From positions 248,001 through 312,000 of the forward strand of contig JALCUE010000001.1 in the NCBI GenBank assembly GCA_022655215.1: 64,000 nucleotides of DNA, written 5' to 3'. This document shows positions 7,389-17,039 of this stretch, in pieces. A program made the translations under genes and the position numbers. Numbering within the stretch: position 1 is the first letter of the stretch; each line of letters opens with the position of its first letter. The notes below the pieces were generated by a model that saw only the letters and a list, made by a program, of their open reading frames with translations, did not search any database and was not told where the DNA came from. Origin of the DNA: Atopobiaceae bacterium (lineage in GTDB: Bacteria; Actinomycetota; Coriobacteriia; Coriobacteriales; Atopobiaceae).

Positions 7389-8327
7389 ATGCAGGCACGT
7401 CAGGACATCTCACGTCGTCAGTTCCTCAAGGTGGCCGGAGGCGTCGCGGCCCTGGCCGGTCTCGGCCTCGTGGGCTGCGGTGGCTCGAACGCGAGCTCCT
7501 CCACCGCATCCACCACCACTACCAGCCTCAGCGGCTCGATCACGGCCGTCGGGTCCACCGCCCTGCAGCCTCTCGTGGAGGCAGCCGCCGAGCAGTTCAT
7601 GGGAGCCAACGCCGGCGTCCAGATCACCGTCCAGGGTGGTGGGTCCGGCCAGGGCATCACGCAGATCAGCCAGGGTGCGGTCCAGATCGGCGACTCCGAC
7701 GTGTTCGCCGAGGAGAAGCTCGCCGACAAGGCCGACGCCTCCAAGCTCACCGACAACAAGGTGGCCGTCGTGGGCATGGGCCCGATCGTCTCGCCCGACG
7801 TCACCGTCTCCGACATCACGCTCGCCGACCTCGCCTCGATCTTCTGCGGCACCATCACCAACTGGAGCCAGGTGGGCGGTGCCGACCAGGCCATCACGGT
7901 GATCAACCGCGCCTCCGGCTCCGGCACGCGTGCGACGTTCGAGTCCAACGTCCTGGCTGGCATCACCGTCCCCGACACCTTCAAGCCCCAGGAGCAGGAC
8001 TCGTCGGGCACCGTCGCCAAGATGGTCGCCGAGACGCCCGGCTCGATCTCCTACCTCGCCTTCTCCTACTTCGATGACACGAAGTTCCACGCGCTCAAGG
8101 TGGGCGGCGTCTCGCCGGAGGCGGCGTCGGTCGAGGACAACTCGTGGACCATCTGGGCCTATGAGCACATGTACACCGCCTCGACTCCCGATGCGGCCAC
8201 GCAGGCCTTCATCGACTACATGATGGGATCCGAGGTCCAGGGCTCGCTGGTCGAGCAGAACGGCTACATCCCCGTCTCCGGGATGAAGGTCACGCGCGAC
8301 GCGACCGGCGCCGTCTCCGCCAACTAG
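7389..8327 (+). CDS. pstS: Phosphate ABC transporter substrate-binding lipoprotein
   Basis: The protein has 312 residues. The N-terminus carries a twin-arginine motif SRRQFLK (residues 8-14), a hydrophobic segment and the lipobox LVGC with Cys30. It is therefore probably exported folded and lipid-anchored. The mature part has the PstS pattern ITAVGSTALQPLVEAAAEQF, the phosphate-loop stretch QGGGSGQGITQI and the later NRASGSGTR. The chosen ATG has GAAGGGAG 9 bases upstream. It is the first gene of the pst operon and captures phosphate outside the membrane for PstCAB. Direct repeats resembling a PHO box lie upstream, so induction under phosphate limitation is expected. Confidence 0.95.
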   Translation: MQARQDISRRQFLKVAGGVAALAGLGLVGCGGSNASSSTASTTTTSLSGSITAVGSTALQPLVEAAAEQFMGANAGVQITVQGGGSGQGITQISQGAVQIGDSDVFAEEKLADKADASKLTDNKVAVVGMGPIVSPDVTVSDITLADLASIFCGTITNWSQVGGADQAITVINRASGSGTRATFESNVLAGITVPDTFKPQEQDSSGTVAKMVAETPGSISYLAFSYFDDTKFHALKVGGVSPEAASVEDNSWTIWAYEHMYTASTPDAATQAFIDYMMGSEVQGSLVEQNGYIPVSGMKVTRDATGAVSAN

Positions 8328-8354
8328 CCCATCGACCGCGAGAGGACCTATCGG

Positions 8355-9278
8355 ATGCCAAGAGATATGACGAGGCGGCGGGTCATGCCCAAGCACCGTC
8401 TCGAACGATGTGGCCTCACCGTCACCGGGGCCTGCGTGGCGTTGGTGACGGTGCTGGTGGTGACCCTCATCGTGATGGTCGCGAGCCATGGCCTCGCCAC
8501 GTTCGCGAACGATGGGATCGCCGTGGGCGACTTCCTCCTCGGCACCACCTGGAACCCGCATCAGGCGGATGCCAACGGGAACCCCACCGTGGGTGCGCTC
8601 CCCATGATCTGCGGGTCGTTCGCGGTGACGATCCTCTCCACGGTCATCGCCCTGCCCATCGCCATCGGCAGCGCGATCTTCGTGGTCGAGGTCGCGCCGG
8701 GGTTCGGGCGACGCGTGTTCCAGCCCCTGATCGAGCTGCTCGTGGGCATACCGTCGGTGGTCTACGGTCTCATCGGACTCTCGGTGGTCGTGGCCTGGAC
8801 GCGGTCATGGTCGGGATCGACCGGTTACGGGATCCTCTCCGCCTCCATCGTGCTCGCGGTCATGGTCCTTCCCACGGTGACGAGCCTCTCCATAGACGCG
8901 CTCGCCTCCGTGCCCCACGAGTATCGCGAGGGCTCCTATGCCCTCGGCTGCACGAGGTGGCAGACCATCTGGAACGTGGTGCTCAGGAGCGCCACGCCAT
9001 CGCTCATGACGGCCACGATCCTGGGGATGACCCGTGCGTTCGGCGAGTCCCTCGCCGTGCAGATGGTCATCGGCAACTCGGCACAGATCCCCGGGAGCCT
9101 CCTCACCCCCGCCTCCACGCTCACGTCCGTGCTCACCATGGGGATGGGCAACGAGGCCATGGGGACCGTCTACAACGACGTGCTCTGGAGCCTCGCCCTG
9201 CTCCTCATGGCGATGAGCCTCGTGTTCATCCTCATCATCCACCTCATCGGTGGGAGAGGGGCGGTGCGCCATGGCTGA
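8355..9278 (+). CDS. pstC: Phosphate ABC transporter permease PstC
   Basis: This 307-residue membrane protein has about six membrane segments. The binding-protein-dependent permease signature lies around LASVPHEYREGSYALGCTRW, where the EAA-like loop contacts the ATPase. The segment LLVGIPSVVYGLIGL is typical of PstC/PstA. It lies 27 bases after pstS with an AGAGGA ribosome site, and its end overlaps pstA by 8 bases. With PstA it forms the phosphate channel in the cytoplasmic membrane. Confidence 0.95.
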   Translation: MPRDMTRRRVMPKHRLERCGLTVTGACVALVTVLVVTLIVMVASHGLATFANDGIAVGDFLLGTTWNPHQADANGNPTVGALPMICGSFAVTILSTVIALPIAIGSAIFVVEVAPGFGRRVFQPLIELLVGIPSVVYGLIGLSVVVAWTRSWSGSTGYGILSASIVLAVMVLPTVTSLSIDALASVPHEYREGSYALGCTRWQTIWNVVLRSATPSLMTATILGMTRAFGESLAVQMVIGNSAQIPGSLLTPASTLTSVLTMGMGNEAMGTVYNDVLWSLALLLMAMSLVFILIIHLIGGRGAVRHG

Positions 9279-10212
9279 CGTCACGTCCGTGCCCTCGCAG
9301 GCCGTACGTGCCGCGCGACATGCGCGGCGCATCGCGGCCCAGGACAGGTTCGCCACCGGCGTGCTCACGGCGATCGTCGGCCTCGTCCTCGCGGTCCTCG
9401 TGGCGATCGTGGGCTACATACTGGTGAACGGAGCCGGCAAGCTCTTCGACGTCTCGTTCCTCACCTCCAAGCCCGAGCAGTTCCGTGCCGGCGGCGGCAT
9501 CGGCCCCGAGCTCTTCAACTCCTTCTACCTGCTCGTCCTCACGCTCGTCATATCGGTGCCGGTGAGCCTCGGCGCGGCGGTGTTCCTGGCCGAATACGCG
9601 CCGGACAACGCGGCGACCACCGTGGCGAAGACGGCCATCGAGACGCTCTCGAGCCTCCCCTCCATAGTGGTGGGCCTCTTCGGCTTCCTGTTCTTCGTGC
9701 TGCAGTGTGGCTGGGGGTTCTCGATTCTGTCGGGCTCGCTCGCGCTCACCATGTTCAACATCCCCATCCTGGTGCGCACCATCCAGCAGGCGCTCGAGGC
9801 CGTGCCCAGGACGCAGCGCGACGCTGGCCTGGCCCTGGGGCTCACCAAGTGGGAGACCACGATCCACGTGCTCCTTCCCGCTGCCATGCCTGCGATCGTG
9901 ACCGGCGTGGTGCTCTCGGCTGGCCGCGTGTTCGGCGAGGCCGCCGCCCTCATCTACACCGCCGGCCAATCCGCGCCGGCGCTCGACTTCCTGAACTTCG
10001 ACCTCACGAGCGCGAGCTGCCCGTGGAACGTGTTCCGACCCGCCGAGACCCTCGCGGTCCACATCTGGAAGATCAACTCGGAAGGCGTCGTGCCCGACCT
10101 GGAGGCCGTGTCGAACGGCACCGCGGCCGTGCTCATGGTGTGCATCCTCGCCTTCAACCTGTTGGCCCGTTGGGCCGGCAAGGCGATCGCGAGGAGGTTG
10201 ACGGCCGAATGA
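9271..10212 (+). CDS. pstA: Phosphate ABC transporter permease PstA
   Basis: The protein has 313 residues from the ATG at 9271, which overlaps the end of pstC by 8 bases and has GAGGGG upstream. About six membrane segments are present, with the PstA-type stretch SSLPSIVVGLFGFLFF and the ATPase-contact loop EAVPRTQRDAGLALGLTKWE. It pairs with PstC to move phosphate across the membrane. Its stop codon overlaps the start of the first pstB in an ATGA junction, so the operon is tightly coupled. Confidence 0.95.
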   Translation: MADVTSVPSQAVRAARHARRIAAQDRFATGVLTAIVGLVLAVLVAIVGYILVNGAGKLFDVSFLTSKPEQFRAGGGIGPELFNSFYLLVLTLVISVPVSLGAAVFLAEYAPDNAATTVAKTAIETLSSLPSIVVGLFGFLFFVLQCGWGFSILSGSLALTMFNIPILVRTIQQALEAVPRTQRDAGLALGLTKWETTIHVLLPAAMPAIVTGVVLSAGRVFGEAAALIYTAGQSAPALDFLNFDLTSASCPWNVFRPAETLAVHIWKINSEGVVPDLEAVSNGTAAVLMVCILAFNLLARWAGKAIARRLTAE

Positions 10213-10985
10213 GTGATGACAGGGTCACGCCCGTCCTGGAGACGCGCGGCTGCACGGTCTCCTACGACCTCACGCACGAGGCGCTCCATCCCGTGGACCT
10301 CTCGTTCGAGCAGGGAGGCACGACGGCGCTCATAGGGCCTTCCGGCTGCGGTAAGTCCACGTTCCTGCGCTGCCTCAACCTCATGAACCGAGAGATCCCC
10401 CGATGCCGTGTGGGTGGCGACATCCTCTACCACGGTGAGAATGTGAACTCGACGGACGTGGACACGTTCGAGCTGAGGAAGTCCATCGGGATGGTGTTCC
10501 AGCAGCCCACGCCGTTCCGTAAGTCGATCCGCGAGAACGTCCTGTTCGCGCCCAAGCGCCACGGCGTCACGGACAAGGCCGTCTTGGACGAGCTCCTGGA
10601 GACCTCCCTTCGCAGGGCCGCCATCTGGGACGAGGTCAAGGACAAGCTCTCCCGATCCGCCCTCGCCCTCTCGGGTGGTCAGCAGCAGCGCCTCTGCATC
10701 GCCCGCACCCTCGCGATGCGTCCGGACGTGGTCCTGCTCGACGAGCCCTGCTCCGCGCTCGACCCCATATCCACCTTCTCCGTGGAGGAGACGATCCGTG
10801 ACATGGCCGCGGACGGGATCTGCGTCGTCATCGTGACCCACAACATGGAGCAGGCCGCGCGCGTCTCCGACCGCACCGCGTTCTTCTACATGGGGCAGAT
10901 GGTGGAATGCGGCCCCACCGAGCGGCTGTTCGCCTCACCTGCCGACAGTCGGCTCGAGGACTATCTCACCGGAAGGTTCGGTTGA
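10209..10985 (+). CDS. pstB: Phosphate ABC transporter ATP-binding protein PstB, first copy
   Basis: This 258-residue ATPase has Walker [10 protein letters not shown], signature LSGGQQQR, Walker [14 protein letters not shown] and a His in [10 protein letters not shown]. The phrase ALDPIST and the ending [11 protein letters not shown] are PstB hallmarks. The ATG overlaps the pstA stop codon. A second complete pstB follows at once. This copy is less typical: Cys replaces the usual Thr in DEPCSALDP, and its N-terminal region is more diverged. The pair could form a heterodimer, or each copy could pair with itself under different conditions. Confidence 0.93.
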   Translation: MSDDRVTPVLETRGCTVSYDLTHEALHPVDLSFEQGGTTALIGPSGCGKSTFLRCLNLMNREIPRCRVGGDILYHGENVNSTDVDTFELRKSIGMVFQQPTPFRKSIRENVLFAPKRHGVTDKAVLDELLETSLRRAAIWDEVKDKLSRSALALSGGQQQRLCIARTLAMRPDVVLLDEPCSALDPISTFSVEETIRDMAADGICVVIVTHNMEQAARVSDRTAFFYMGQMVECGPTERLFASPADSRLEDYLTGRFG

Positions 10986-10989
10986 TCAC

Positions 10990-11760
10990 ATGGACACGAT
11001 TGACGAGGAGGCGGCCGCGAAGGTCGCCGTGGACCATCTCGACCTATGGTACGGGGACTTCCAGGCGCTGAAGGACATCTCCCTCACCATGCCCGAAGGC
11101 AAGGTCACCGCCATGATCGGACCGTCGGGTTGCGGCAAGTCGACCCTGTTGCGGACGCTCAACAGGATGTGCGACCTGGCCGAGGCGGTACGTCACGAGG
11201 GGAGCGTGACCGTCGACGGCACCGACGTGTTCGGCGTCGACCCGAACGAGCTCAGGCTCAAGGTGGGGATGGTGTTCCAGCATCCCAACCCGTTCCCCAT
11301 GTCCATCAAGGACAACGTCTGCTACGGCCCCAGGCGTCATGCCGAGGTGTCACACGCGGACCTCGACGAGCTCACGGAGACGTCGCTCAGGCGCGCGGGG
11401 CTGTGGGACGAGGTCAAGGACGACCTCTCCCATGACGCGCTCGGGCTGTCCGGCGGCCAGCAGCAGAGGCTCTGCATCGCCCGCGCCATCGCCATGGGTC
11501 CCGAGGTCCTGCTCATGGACGAGCCCACCAGCGCCCTCGATCCCATCTCGACCGGGATGGTCGAGGAGCTCATGCGCGAGCTGTCACGCGACCACACGGT
11601 GATCGTGGTCACGCACAACATGCAGCAGGCGACGCGCGTGTCGGACAAGTGCGCGTTCTTCCTGCTGGGAGAGCTCGTCGAGGCGGGACCCACGCCCGAG
11701 CTGTTCGCACATCCCAAGGACAAGAGGACCGAGGACTATCTCACGGGAAGGTTTGGCTGA
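10990..11760 (+). CDS. pstB: Phosphate ABC transporter ATP-binding protein PstB, second copy
   Basis: The 256-residue protein has Walker [10 protein letters not shown], signature LSGGQQQR, Walker [14 protein letters not shown] and H-loop VVTHNMQQA, and it ends in the PstB tail [11 protein letters not shown]. It matches the PstB consensus more closely than the first copy ([23 protein letters not shown]). It starts 4 bases after the first pstB. Both copies lie inside the operon and look intact, so this is a maintained tandem duplication. Confidence 0.95.
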   Translation: MDTIDEEAAAKVAVDHLDLWYGDFQALKDISLTMPEGKVTAMIGPSGCGKSTLLRTLNRMCDLAEAVRHEGSVTVDGTDVFGVDPNELRLKVGMVFQHPNPFPMSIKDNVCYGPRRHAEVSHADLDELTETSLRRAGLWDEVKDDLSHDALGLSGGQQQRLCIARAIAMGPEVLLMDEPTSALDPISTGMVEELMRELSRDHTVIVVTHNMQQATRVSDKCAFFLLGELVEAGPTPELFAHPKDKRTEDYLTGRFG

Positions 11761-11761
11761 C

Positions 11762-12421
11762 ATGAAGACACGCACCGAATACACAAGACAGCTCGACGAT
11801 CTGAGCGAGCAGGTCGCACGTCTCGGCGTGCTCGTGGTGGCGGACGTCCGTGCGAGTGCGCTGGCCGCCGACGGCGACGAGGGGGCCGGCGAGGGTCTCG
11901 CCGCGAGCCGCAAGGACATGGGCCGCCTGCGCGAGGCCATCGAGTCGACCTGCATGTCCGCCATGCTCCTCCAACAACCCGTGGCGGGTGACCTCCGCCT
12001 GGTGACGGGGTCGTTCCGACTCGTGTCAGACCTCGTCCGCATCGACGAGATGAGCCGTGACATCGCGGTGGTGGCCGCCGAGATGCCCCACAAGGCGATG
12101 AGGAGCCTGGGCGGCGTGATTCCCCAGATGGCCGATGAGGTCGCTACAATGGTCGAGAAGGCCACGAACGCGTTCCTCTCGAGTGACACCGACGAGGCCG
12201 CGAGCGTCTTCTCCGCGGACGATGCCGTCGACGACCTCTACGACGAGGCGGAGTCCACGGTGGTGAGGCTCATCAAGAGCGGCGACGTCAAGGCTCGCGC
12301 CTGTCCGGAGCTGCTCATGGTCGCGAAGTACTACGAGCGCATGGGCGACCATGCGCAGCGGATCGCCGACTGGGCGGTCTTCCGTGACACGGGCGAGCAT
12401 GGCGGCGCCGGCATCGACTAG
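11762..12421 (+). CDS. phoU: Phosphate signalling regulator PhoU
   Basis: The 219-residue helical protein has two PhoU repeats. Each carries the metal-binding pattern of the family, seen as LVTGSFRLVSDLVRIDEMSRD in the first half and LLMVAKYYERMGDHAQRIADW in the second. PhoU links Pst transporter activity to the sensor kinase and limits phosphate uptake when phosphate is plentiful. The ATG at 11762 overlaps no neighbour and has GGGAAGG 9 bases upstream, inside the end of pstB. It separates the transport genes from the two-component genes. Confidence 0.94.
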   Translation: MKTRTEYTRQLDDLSEQVARLGVLVVADVRASALAADGDEGAGEGLAASRKDMGRLREAIESTCMSAMLLQQPVAGDLRLVTGSFRLVSDLVRIDEMSRDIAVVAAEMPHKAMRSLGGVIPQMADEVATMVEKATNAFLSSDTDEAASVFSADDAVDDLYDEAESTVVRLIKSGDVKARACPELLMVAKYYERMGDHAQRIADWAVFRDTGEHGGAGID

Positions 12422-12437
12422 GACGGAGGGCGGGGAC

Positions 12438-13118
12438 GTGGTCTACTACGTCGAGGACGACAAGAACATCCGCGAGCTGACCATCTACGCCCTCACGCAG
12501 GCGGGGATCGAGTCCCGTGGCTTCGCCGACGACACCGGCTTCCGCGCGGCCTGCTCGGCGCGGACACCTGACGCGGTCCTGCTCGACATCATGCTCCCCG
12601 ACACCGACGGCCTGGAGATCCTCAGGAGGATGCGGAATGACCCGGCGCTGTCCCGCGTCCCGGTCATGATGCTCACGGCCAAGGACACCGAGCTCGACGC
12701 GGTGTGCGCCCTCGATGGCGGTGCGGACGACTATCTCGCCAAGCCCTTCGGGATGATGGAGATGGTGAGCCGAGTCCGCGCCCTCCTGAGGAGGAGTGCC
12801 CTCGCCGGAGCGTCCGCAGGCGAGGAGAAGTCCCTGGACGTCGGCCCGCTCCATCTCTCCGTGTCCCGCCACGAGGCCACCTGCCGCGGGCGCGACCTCG
12901 GCCTCACCTCACGTGAGTTCGACCTGCTCGCCTTCCTCATGCGTTCCCCGGGCGTCGCATTCAATCGTGAGACCCTCCTCTCGCGTGTCTGGGGCTGGGA
13001 CTTCGACGGCGGCAGCCGTACGGTCGACGTTCACGTCCAGACCACGCGCACCAAGCTCGCCGACGACGCCGACCTCATCGAGACGGTCCGTGGCGTGGGC
13101 TACAGGCTGAGGGGCTAG
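12438..13118 (+). CDS. OmpR/PhoB-family response regulator
   Basis: From the GTG at 12438 (GGAGG about 8 bases upstream) the protein has 226 residues. The receiver domain (about 1-115) shows the acidic pair Asp7-Asp8, the phosphorylated Asp50 in LLDIMLPDTDG, and LTAKD and AKPFG later. The C-terminal winged helix (about 130-226) has the OmpR pattern LTSREFDLLAFLMRSPG and a VDVHVQTTRTKL recognition region. It follows phoU and is 2 bases from the kinase gene, so it is the probable PhoB/PhoP/RegX3-type activator of the pst operon. In-frame upstream sequence overlapping phoU is not expected to be translated. Confidence 0.92.
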   Translation: MVYYVEDDKNIRELTIYALTQAGIESRGFADDTGFRAACSARTPDAVLLDIMLPDTDGLEILRRMRNDPALSRVPVMMLTAKDTELDAVCALDGGADDYLAKPFGMMEMVSRVRALLRRSALAGASAGEEKSLDVGPLHLSVSRHEATCRGRDLGLTSREFDLLAFLMRSPGVAFNRETLLSRVWGWDFDGGSRTVDVHVQTTRTKLADDADLIETVRGVGYRLRG

Positions 13119-13120
13119 GT

Positions 13121-14515
13121 ATGGCGAGAAGACCGTCGCTCGCCCGCAACGTCTTCCTCGCCCTGCTCGCGATGTCCGCCGTCGTGATGGCCGTGGCGAT
13201 CGCGGTGACGTCGGTCGTGTGGCAGTCGTCGCTCGTGGCGGACGCCCATTCCCAGCTCTCGCGTGAGTGCTCGCTCGTCTCGAGCGCGATCGGGACGTCG
13301 GCCGACCAGGTGTCATCCCTGTCGACCCTCGACATGGGAGACGTCCGCGTCACCCTGGTCGCTGCGGACGGCACCGTCGTCTACGACTCGACCACCGATG
13401 CGGCGACCATGCCGAACCACGCCGACAGGCCCGAGGTGGCCTCGGCCCTGGCCGATGGGGAGGGTTCCTCCGAGCGTGCGAGCGAGACGGCCGGGAACGT
13501 GAGCGTCTACCAGGCGGTCCGCCTCGCCGACGGCGACGTGCTCCGCCTGTCCGTCGATCGTGCGAGCGTGAGCTCCCTCGTGGGCGGCCAGGCGTGGCTC
13601 ATCACCCTCCTGGCGGTGGGCCTCGTGGTGGTGAGCTGGCTGGTGGCGCGTGCCCTCTCGGCGAGGATCGCGGAGCCGGTCCTGGCCATAGACCCCGCCG
13701 CTCCCGATGCATCCGTCACCTACGAGGAGATGCGTCCGCTGGTGGAGAGGATCTCCACGCAGCAGGCGCAGCTCTCCGCCCAGGTCGACGAGCTCAAGGA
13801 TTCCGACCTCATGCGCCGCCGGTTCACCGCCAACGTCACGCACGAGCTCAAGACGCCGCTCGCCGGCATCTCCGGGGCGGCCGAGCTCATCCGCGACGGC
13901 ATCGCCAGGCCGGAGGACGTCCCCGGCTTCGCGGGACGCATCTATGACGAGGCCGCGCGTCTCACCTCGCTGGTGAACGACATCCTCACTCTGTCGAAGC
14001 TCGACGAGAGCGAGCGCACGAGCGACCATGCGCTCCTCGGCAGCGTCGAGATGGTCGACCTCACGCGTACGGCACGCGACGTCGCCGAGCGCCTGCGCCC
14101 GACCGCCCAGGCCGCCGACGTCACCATCTCGGTCACGGGCGAGGGCGTCATGGTGCGCGGTCTTCCGAGGCTGCTCGACGAGCTCGTCTACAACCTCTGC
14201 GACAACGCCATCCGCTACAACCGCCCCGGCGGTCGCGTCGACGTGGACGTCCGCATGGTGGGGACCAGTCCCACGCTCACGGTGTCCGACACCGGCATCG
14301 GAATCGCGGTCGACCAACAGGCGAAGGTCTTCGAGCGTTTCTACCGTGTCGACGCGAGCAGGTCGAGGAGCTGCGGCGGGACGGGCCTGGGGCTCGCCAT
14401 CGTGAAGCATGCCGCGACGTTCCATGGGGCGACCATCGACATGAAGAGCGAACCCGGGAGCGGGACCGTCATGACGGTCACGTTCCCGGGTCCGGGCTCG
14501 GTCCTTGGCGAGTAG
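13121..14515 (+). CDS. Sensor histidine kinase of the phosphate operon (PhoR-like)
   Basis: The 464-residue protein has a first membrane segment near residues 10-33, an extracytoplasmic region of about 130 residues, and a second membrane segment near 155-177. The dimerisation helix contains the H-box FTANVTHELKTPL with His241. A GHKL ATPase domain follows, with YNLCDNAIRYN (N-box), VSDTGIGI (G1), FERFYRVD (F-box) and GGTGLGLAIVKH (G2). All catalytic boxes are intact. It is 2 bases downstream of the response regulator and should phosphorylate it. PhoR-type kinases report the state of the Pst transporter through PhoU. Confidence 0.93.
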   Translation: MARRPSLARNVFLALLAMSAVVMAVAIAVTSVVWQSSLVADAHSQLSRECSLVSSAIGTSADQVSSLSTLDMGDVRVTLVAADGTVVYDSTTDAATMPNHADRPEVASALADGEGSSERASETAGNVSVYQAVRLADGDVLRLSVDRASVSSLVGGQAWLITLLAVGLVVVSWLVARALSARIAEPVLAIDPAAPDASVTYEEMRPLVERISTQQAQLSAQVDELKDSDLMRRRFTANVTHELKTPLAGISGAAELIRDGIARPEDVPGFAGRIYDEAARLTSLVNDILTLSKLDESERTSDHALLGSVEMVDLTRTARDVAERLRPTAQAADVTISVTGEGVMVRGLPRLLDELVYNLCDNAIRYNRPGGRVDVDVRMVGTSPTLTVSDTGIGIAVDQQAKVFERFYRVDASRSRSCGGTGLGLAIVKHAATFHGATIDMKSEPGSGTVMTVTFPGPGSVLGE

Positions 14516-15493
14516 CTAGGACAGGCGCAGATAGGTCCGGCGTAGGATCACGAGCGCGGCCCCTGCCATGGCCGCCGTCACCACCAGCACGAACACGAGA
14601 GAGCCGATCTGCGCCCCTGCGGTCCCGTTCTGAAGCGCCGTCGCGAAGTCCATGAGGGCATGCTGTGGCAGGACGTTCGATATGGCCGCGACGACCTTGT
14701 TGGTCCCGTCCATCGAGAAGAACGTCCCCGAGAACAGGCTGGTGAGCATGACGATGGCGCTGCCGAGCATGCTCGCGTCGTCGGACTTGCGTATGAGCAT
14801 GTGCACGAGCAGCGAGAGCGCCGTGCCAAGCAGGCCTATCACGAGCATCAGGCCCGCGAAGGTGGCCAGGGGGAATCCCAGGTCGATGCCAGCCAGCTCC
14901 ATGAGGGCGATGGCCACGAGCTCGGGCGTCATGAGCAGCAGGCAGAGCATCACGTTGGCCGTGAGGTAAGCGATGAGCGACGCCGGGGTCTCGGCCACGC
15001 GGGAGAGCATGCCCTTCTCGCGGTCCTCGGCGAACGGGATGAGGCAGGAGAGCGAGATGTTGAGCAGGAACATCATGAGGAATCCCACGACGTTGACGCC
15101 TGTTCCACGGTCGGTGCCCGAGGGTGGCAACTCGGCGTTCGGGTTCGCCACGAGCATGCGCACGAGCTGGGCGAAGTCATCCCCGCGCAGTGTCGTGACG
15201 GCGAGCGAGCCGTCCGCCTGGGGTGTCACGGACGCGTCATAGCGCTGGCACATGAGCTGCGAGCGGCTCGGCGCCGTGGAGACGGGTGTGATGGTGATCT
15301 GCTCCGACGAGGCTGGGGCGCTCGCGACGTCGGATGTGACGTAGGCCACATGCGCCCGGGTCTGCTGGAGCCCCGTCACGAAGACGGCGGCCCAGATGGA
15401 GCCGATGGTGACGAGCGTAATCACGGCGAGGGACGCCACGTATGGGCGCAGGCGATGGATGTTGTTGCCGAACACGGCGATGAACGTCCTCAT
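14516..15493 (-). CDS. ABC-2 type transporter permease (second permease)
   Basis: This 325-residue protein has one N-terminal membrane segment (about 20-42), a soluble extracytoplasmic part of roughly 120 residues and five membrane segments in the C-terminal half. This is the layout of ABC-2 exporter permeases. The ATG overlaps the stop of the preceding permease gene by 4 bases and GGAGG lies 8 bases upstream. The stop codon abuts the converging kinase gene with no intergenic base. Together with the next two genes it forms an export system of unknown substrate. Confidence 0.85.
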   Translation of the reverse strand: MRTFIAVFGNNIHRLRPYVASLAVITLVTIGSIWAAVFVTGLQQTRAHVAYVTSDVASAPASSEQITITPVSTAPSRSQLMCQRYDASVTPQADGSLAVTTLRGDDFAQLVRMLVANPNAELPPSGTDRGTGVNVVGFLMMFLLNISLSCLIPFAEDREKGMLSRVAETPASLIAYLTANVMLCLLLMTPELVAIALMELAGIDLGFPLATFAGLMLVIGLLGTALSLLVHMLIRKSDDASMLGSAIVMLTSLFSGTFFSMDGTNKVVAAISNVLPQHALMDFATALQNGTAGAQIGSLVFVLVVTAAMAGAALVILRRTYLRLS

Positions 15494-16284
15494 AGGTAAT
15501 CCTCCGTCTTGAAGAGCAGGCAGCTGCCTGCGACGAATAGGGCTGCGACTGCGACCGCGCCGAGGAACACGGGCATCACCAGGGCGGCGTCACCATCGAA
15601 AGCGAGTCGGAAGAAGGCGTCGTCGAGCCATCTGACGGGCGAGGCCGCGGACAAGCCTGCGATGATATCGCCCATGCCGTCGAGCGAGAAGAACGTCCCC
15701 CCGAGGACCGACATGAGTTCCACCACGGTCGAGAGCAGCATGTTCGTGGTCTCCTCGCATCTGAACACGCAGCAGAAGAACGTCCCGAGGGCCGCCGACG
15801 CCAGCTCGACGGGGGCCATGAGGGCGACGAAGAGCAAGGGGCTCTCACCCAGGGACATCCCCAAGAGGGGGCAGACCACGAGGAGCAGCCCGACATGGCA
15901 GATGTAGCCGAACGTGGCCGATGCGAGCGTCTTCGAGAAGTGGATGGGGAATGCTCCCGCCGGCGAGTGGATGATGCGGAGGTTGGGCCGCCTGATGTCC
16001 CTCTCCATGAAGGAGTTCGCAGCCGTCGTGCAGGTCATGAGCATGCCGAAGACGCAGAACGTGATCGTGTAGTAGGCGAAGGCGTCAGACTGGTCGGCGA
16101 ACAACCCTCCCACGAGCGATCCCATGATGAGTATGAGCAACACGGCGAGGACCGTGTTGTAGCCGACGAGCACGGGGTTCCGGAAGTCGTTCTCGATGTC
16201 CATGCGGAATATGGTGCCGAAGCGTCGGATGCCGGCCCATCGTGTCTCGGTGACGCAACGGGCCTGGATGGCGATGGTTTCCAA
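15490..16284 (-). CDS. ABC-2 type transporter permease (first permease)
   Basis: The 264-residue protein has about six membrane segments and the motif NSFMERDIRRPNLRIIHSPAG, typical of ABC-2 permeases where an amphipathic helix contacts the ATPase. The best start is a TTG at 16284, because a run of six G's lies about 6 bases before it and overlaps the end of the ATPase gene. The first internal ATG, at 16203, lacks a ribosome site. The gene lies 11 bases after the ATPase and overlaps the next permease by 4 bases. Its substrate (drug, lipid or peptide) cannot be told from sequence. Confidence 0.85.
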   Translation of the reverse strand: METIAIQARCVTETRWAGIRRFGTIFRMDIENDFRNPVLVGYNTVLAVLLILIMGSLVGGLFADQSDAFAYYTITFCVFGMLMTCTTAANSFMERDIRRPNLRIIHSPAGAFPIHFSKTLASATFGYICHVGLLLVVCPLLGMSLGESPLLFVALMAPVELASAALGTFFCCVFRCEETTNMLLSTVVELMSVLGGTFFSLDGMGDIIAGLSAASPVRWLDDAFFRLAFDGDAALVMPVFLGAVAVAALFVAGSCLLFKTEDYL

Positions 16285-16295
16285 GATGCGCCCCC

Positions 16296-17039
16296 CTAAT
16301 CCCTGAGCGTACGGCCGGTGAGCTTGAGGAAGACGTCCTCGAGGCTCGCGTCGGACGTCGCGTAGTCGTTCTTCAGGCTGTCGCTCGTGCCGGTGGCGAT
16401 CACGGAGCCGTGGTCGATCACGACGATGCGGTCGGCGATGGCCTCGACCTCCTCCATGTAATGCGTGGTGTAGATCACGGCCATCCCGTTCGCCCGCAGA
16501 TCCCCGATCGACTCGAGGATGTGGTTGCGGCTCTGCGGGTCGATGCCCACGGTGGGCTCATCCATGATGGCGAGCTCGGGGTCATGGGCGATGGAGCAGG
16601 CAATGTTGAGGCGTCGCTTCATTCCGCCCGAGAACGTCTTGACCCGGTCGTCCGCCCGGTCGGCGAGACCGGCGAGCTCGAGTGCCCGGTCTACGGCCTC
16701 CTCAAGGTCATCCCCGTGAAGGCCGTAGAGGGAGGTGAAGAAGCTCAGGTTGCGCCTGGCCGTGAGCTCCTCATAGAGGCAGATGTCCTGCGGGACCACG
16801 CCAAGTCGCTGCTTGTATGTCTTGATCTGCCCACGGATGGGCTTGCCCTTGAACAGGACCTGTCCGGAGTCGGCCTGGAGCGCCGCCGAGACGATGTTGA
16901 TCGTGGTCGACTTGCCGGCACCGTTGGGACCGAGCAGCGCGAGGACCTCCCCAGGTCTGACGTCGAAGCCAATCCCCTTGAGTACGTGCTTGTCGCCGAA
17001 GCTCTTCTCGAGTTCTTTGACGCTGAGCAGTTCGTTCAC
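16296..17039 (-). CDS. ABC-2 exporter ATP-binding protein
   Basis: The protein has 247 residues from the GTG at 17039, which has GGGAGGA upstream. It shows Walker A GPNGAGKST, Q-loop VVPQDICLYEEL, signature FSGGMKRRLNIA, Walker B LAIMDEPTVGIDPQ and the His switch IYTTHYMEE. This is the daunorubicin-resistance/CcmA-like class of ATPases that drives ABC-2 permeases. Two such permeases follow directly, giving a complete three-gene exporter. A residue pattern specific for a named antibiotic is not visible, so I give no substrate. Confidence 0.92.
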   Translation of the reverse strand: MNELLSVKELEKSFGDKHVLKGIGFDVRPGEVLALLGPNGAGKSTTINIVSAALQADSGQVLFKGKPIRGQIKTYKQRLGVVPQDICLYEELTARRNLSFFTSLYGLHGDDLEEAVDRALELAGLADRADDRVKTFSGGMKRRLNIACSIAHDPELAIMDEPTVGIDPQSRNHILESIGDLRANGMAVIYTTHYMEEVEAIADRIVVIDHGSVIATGTSDSLKNDYATSDASLEDVFLKLTGRTLRD

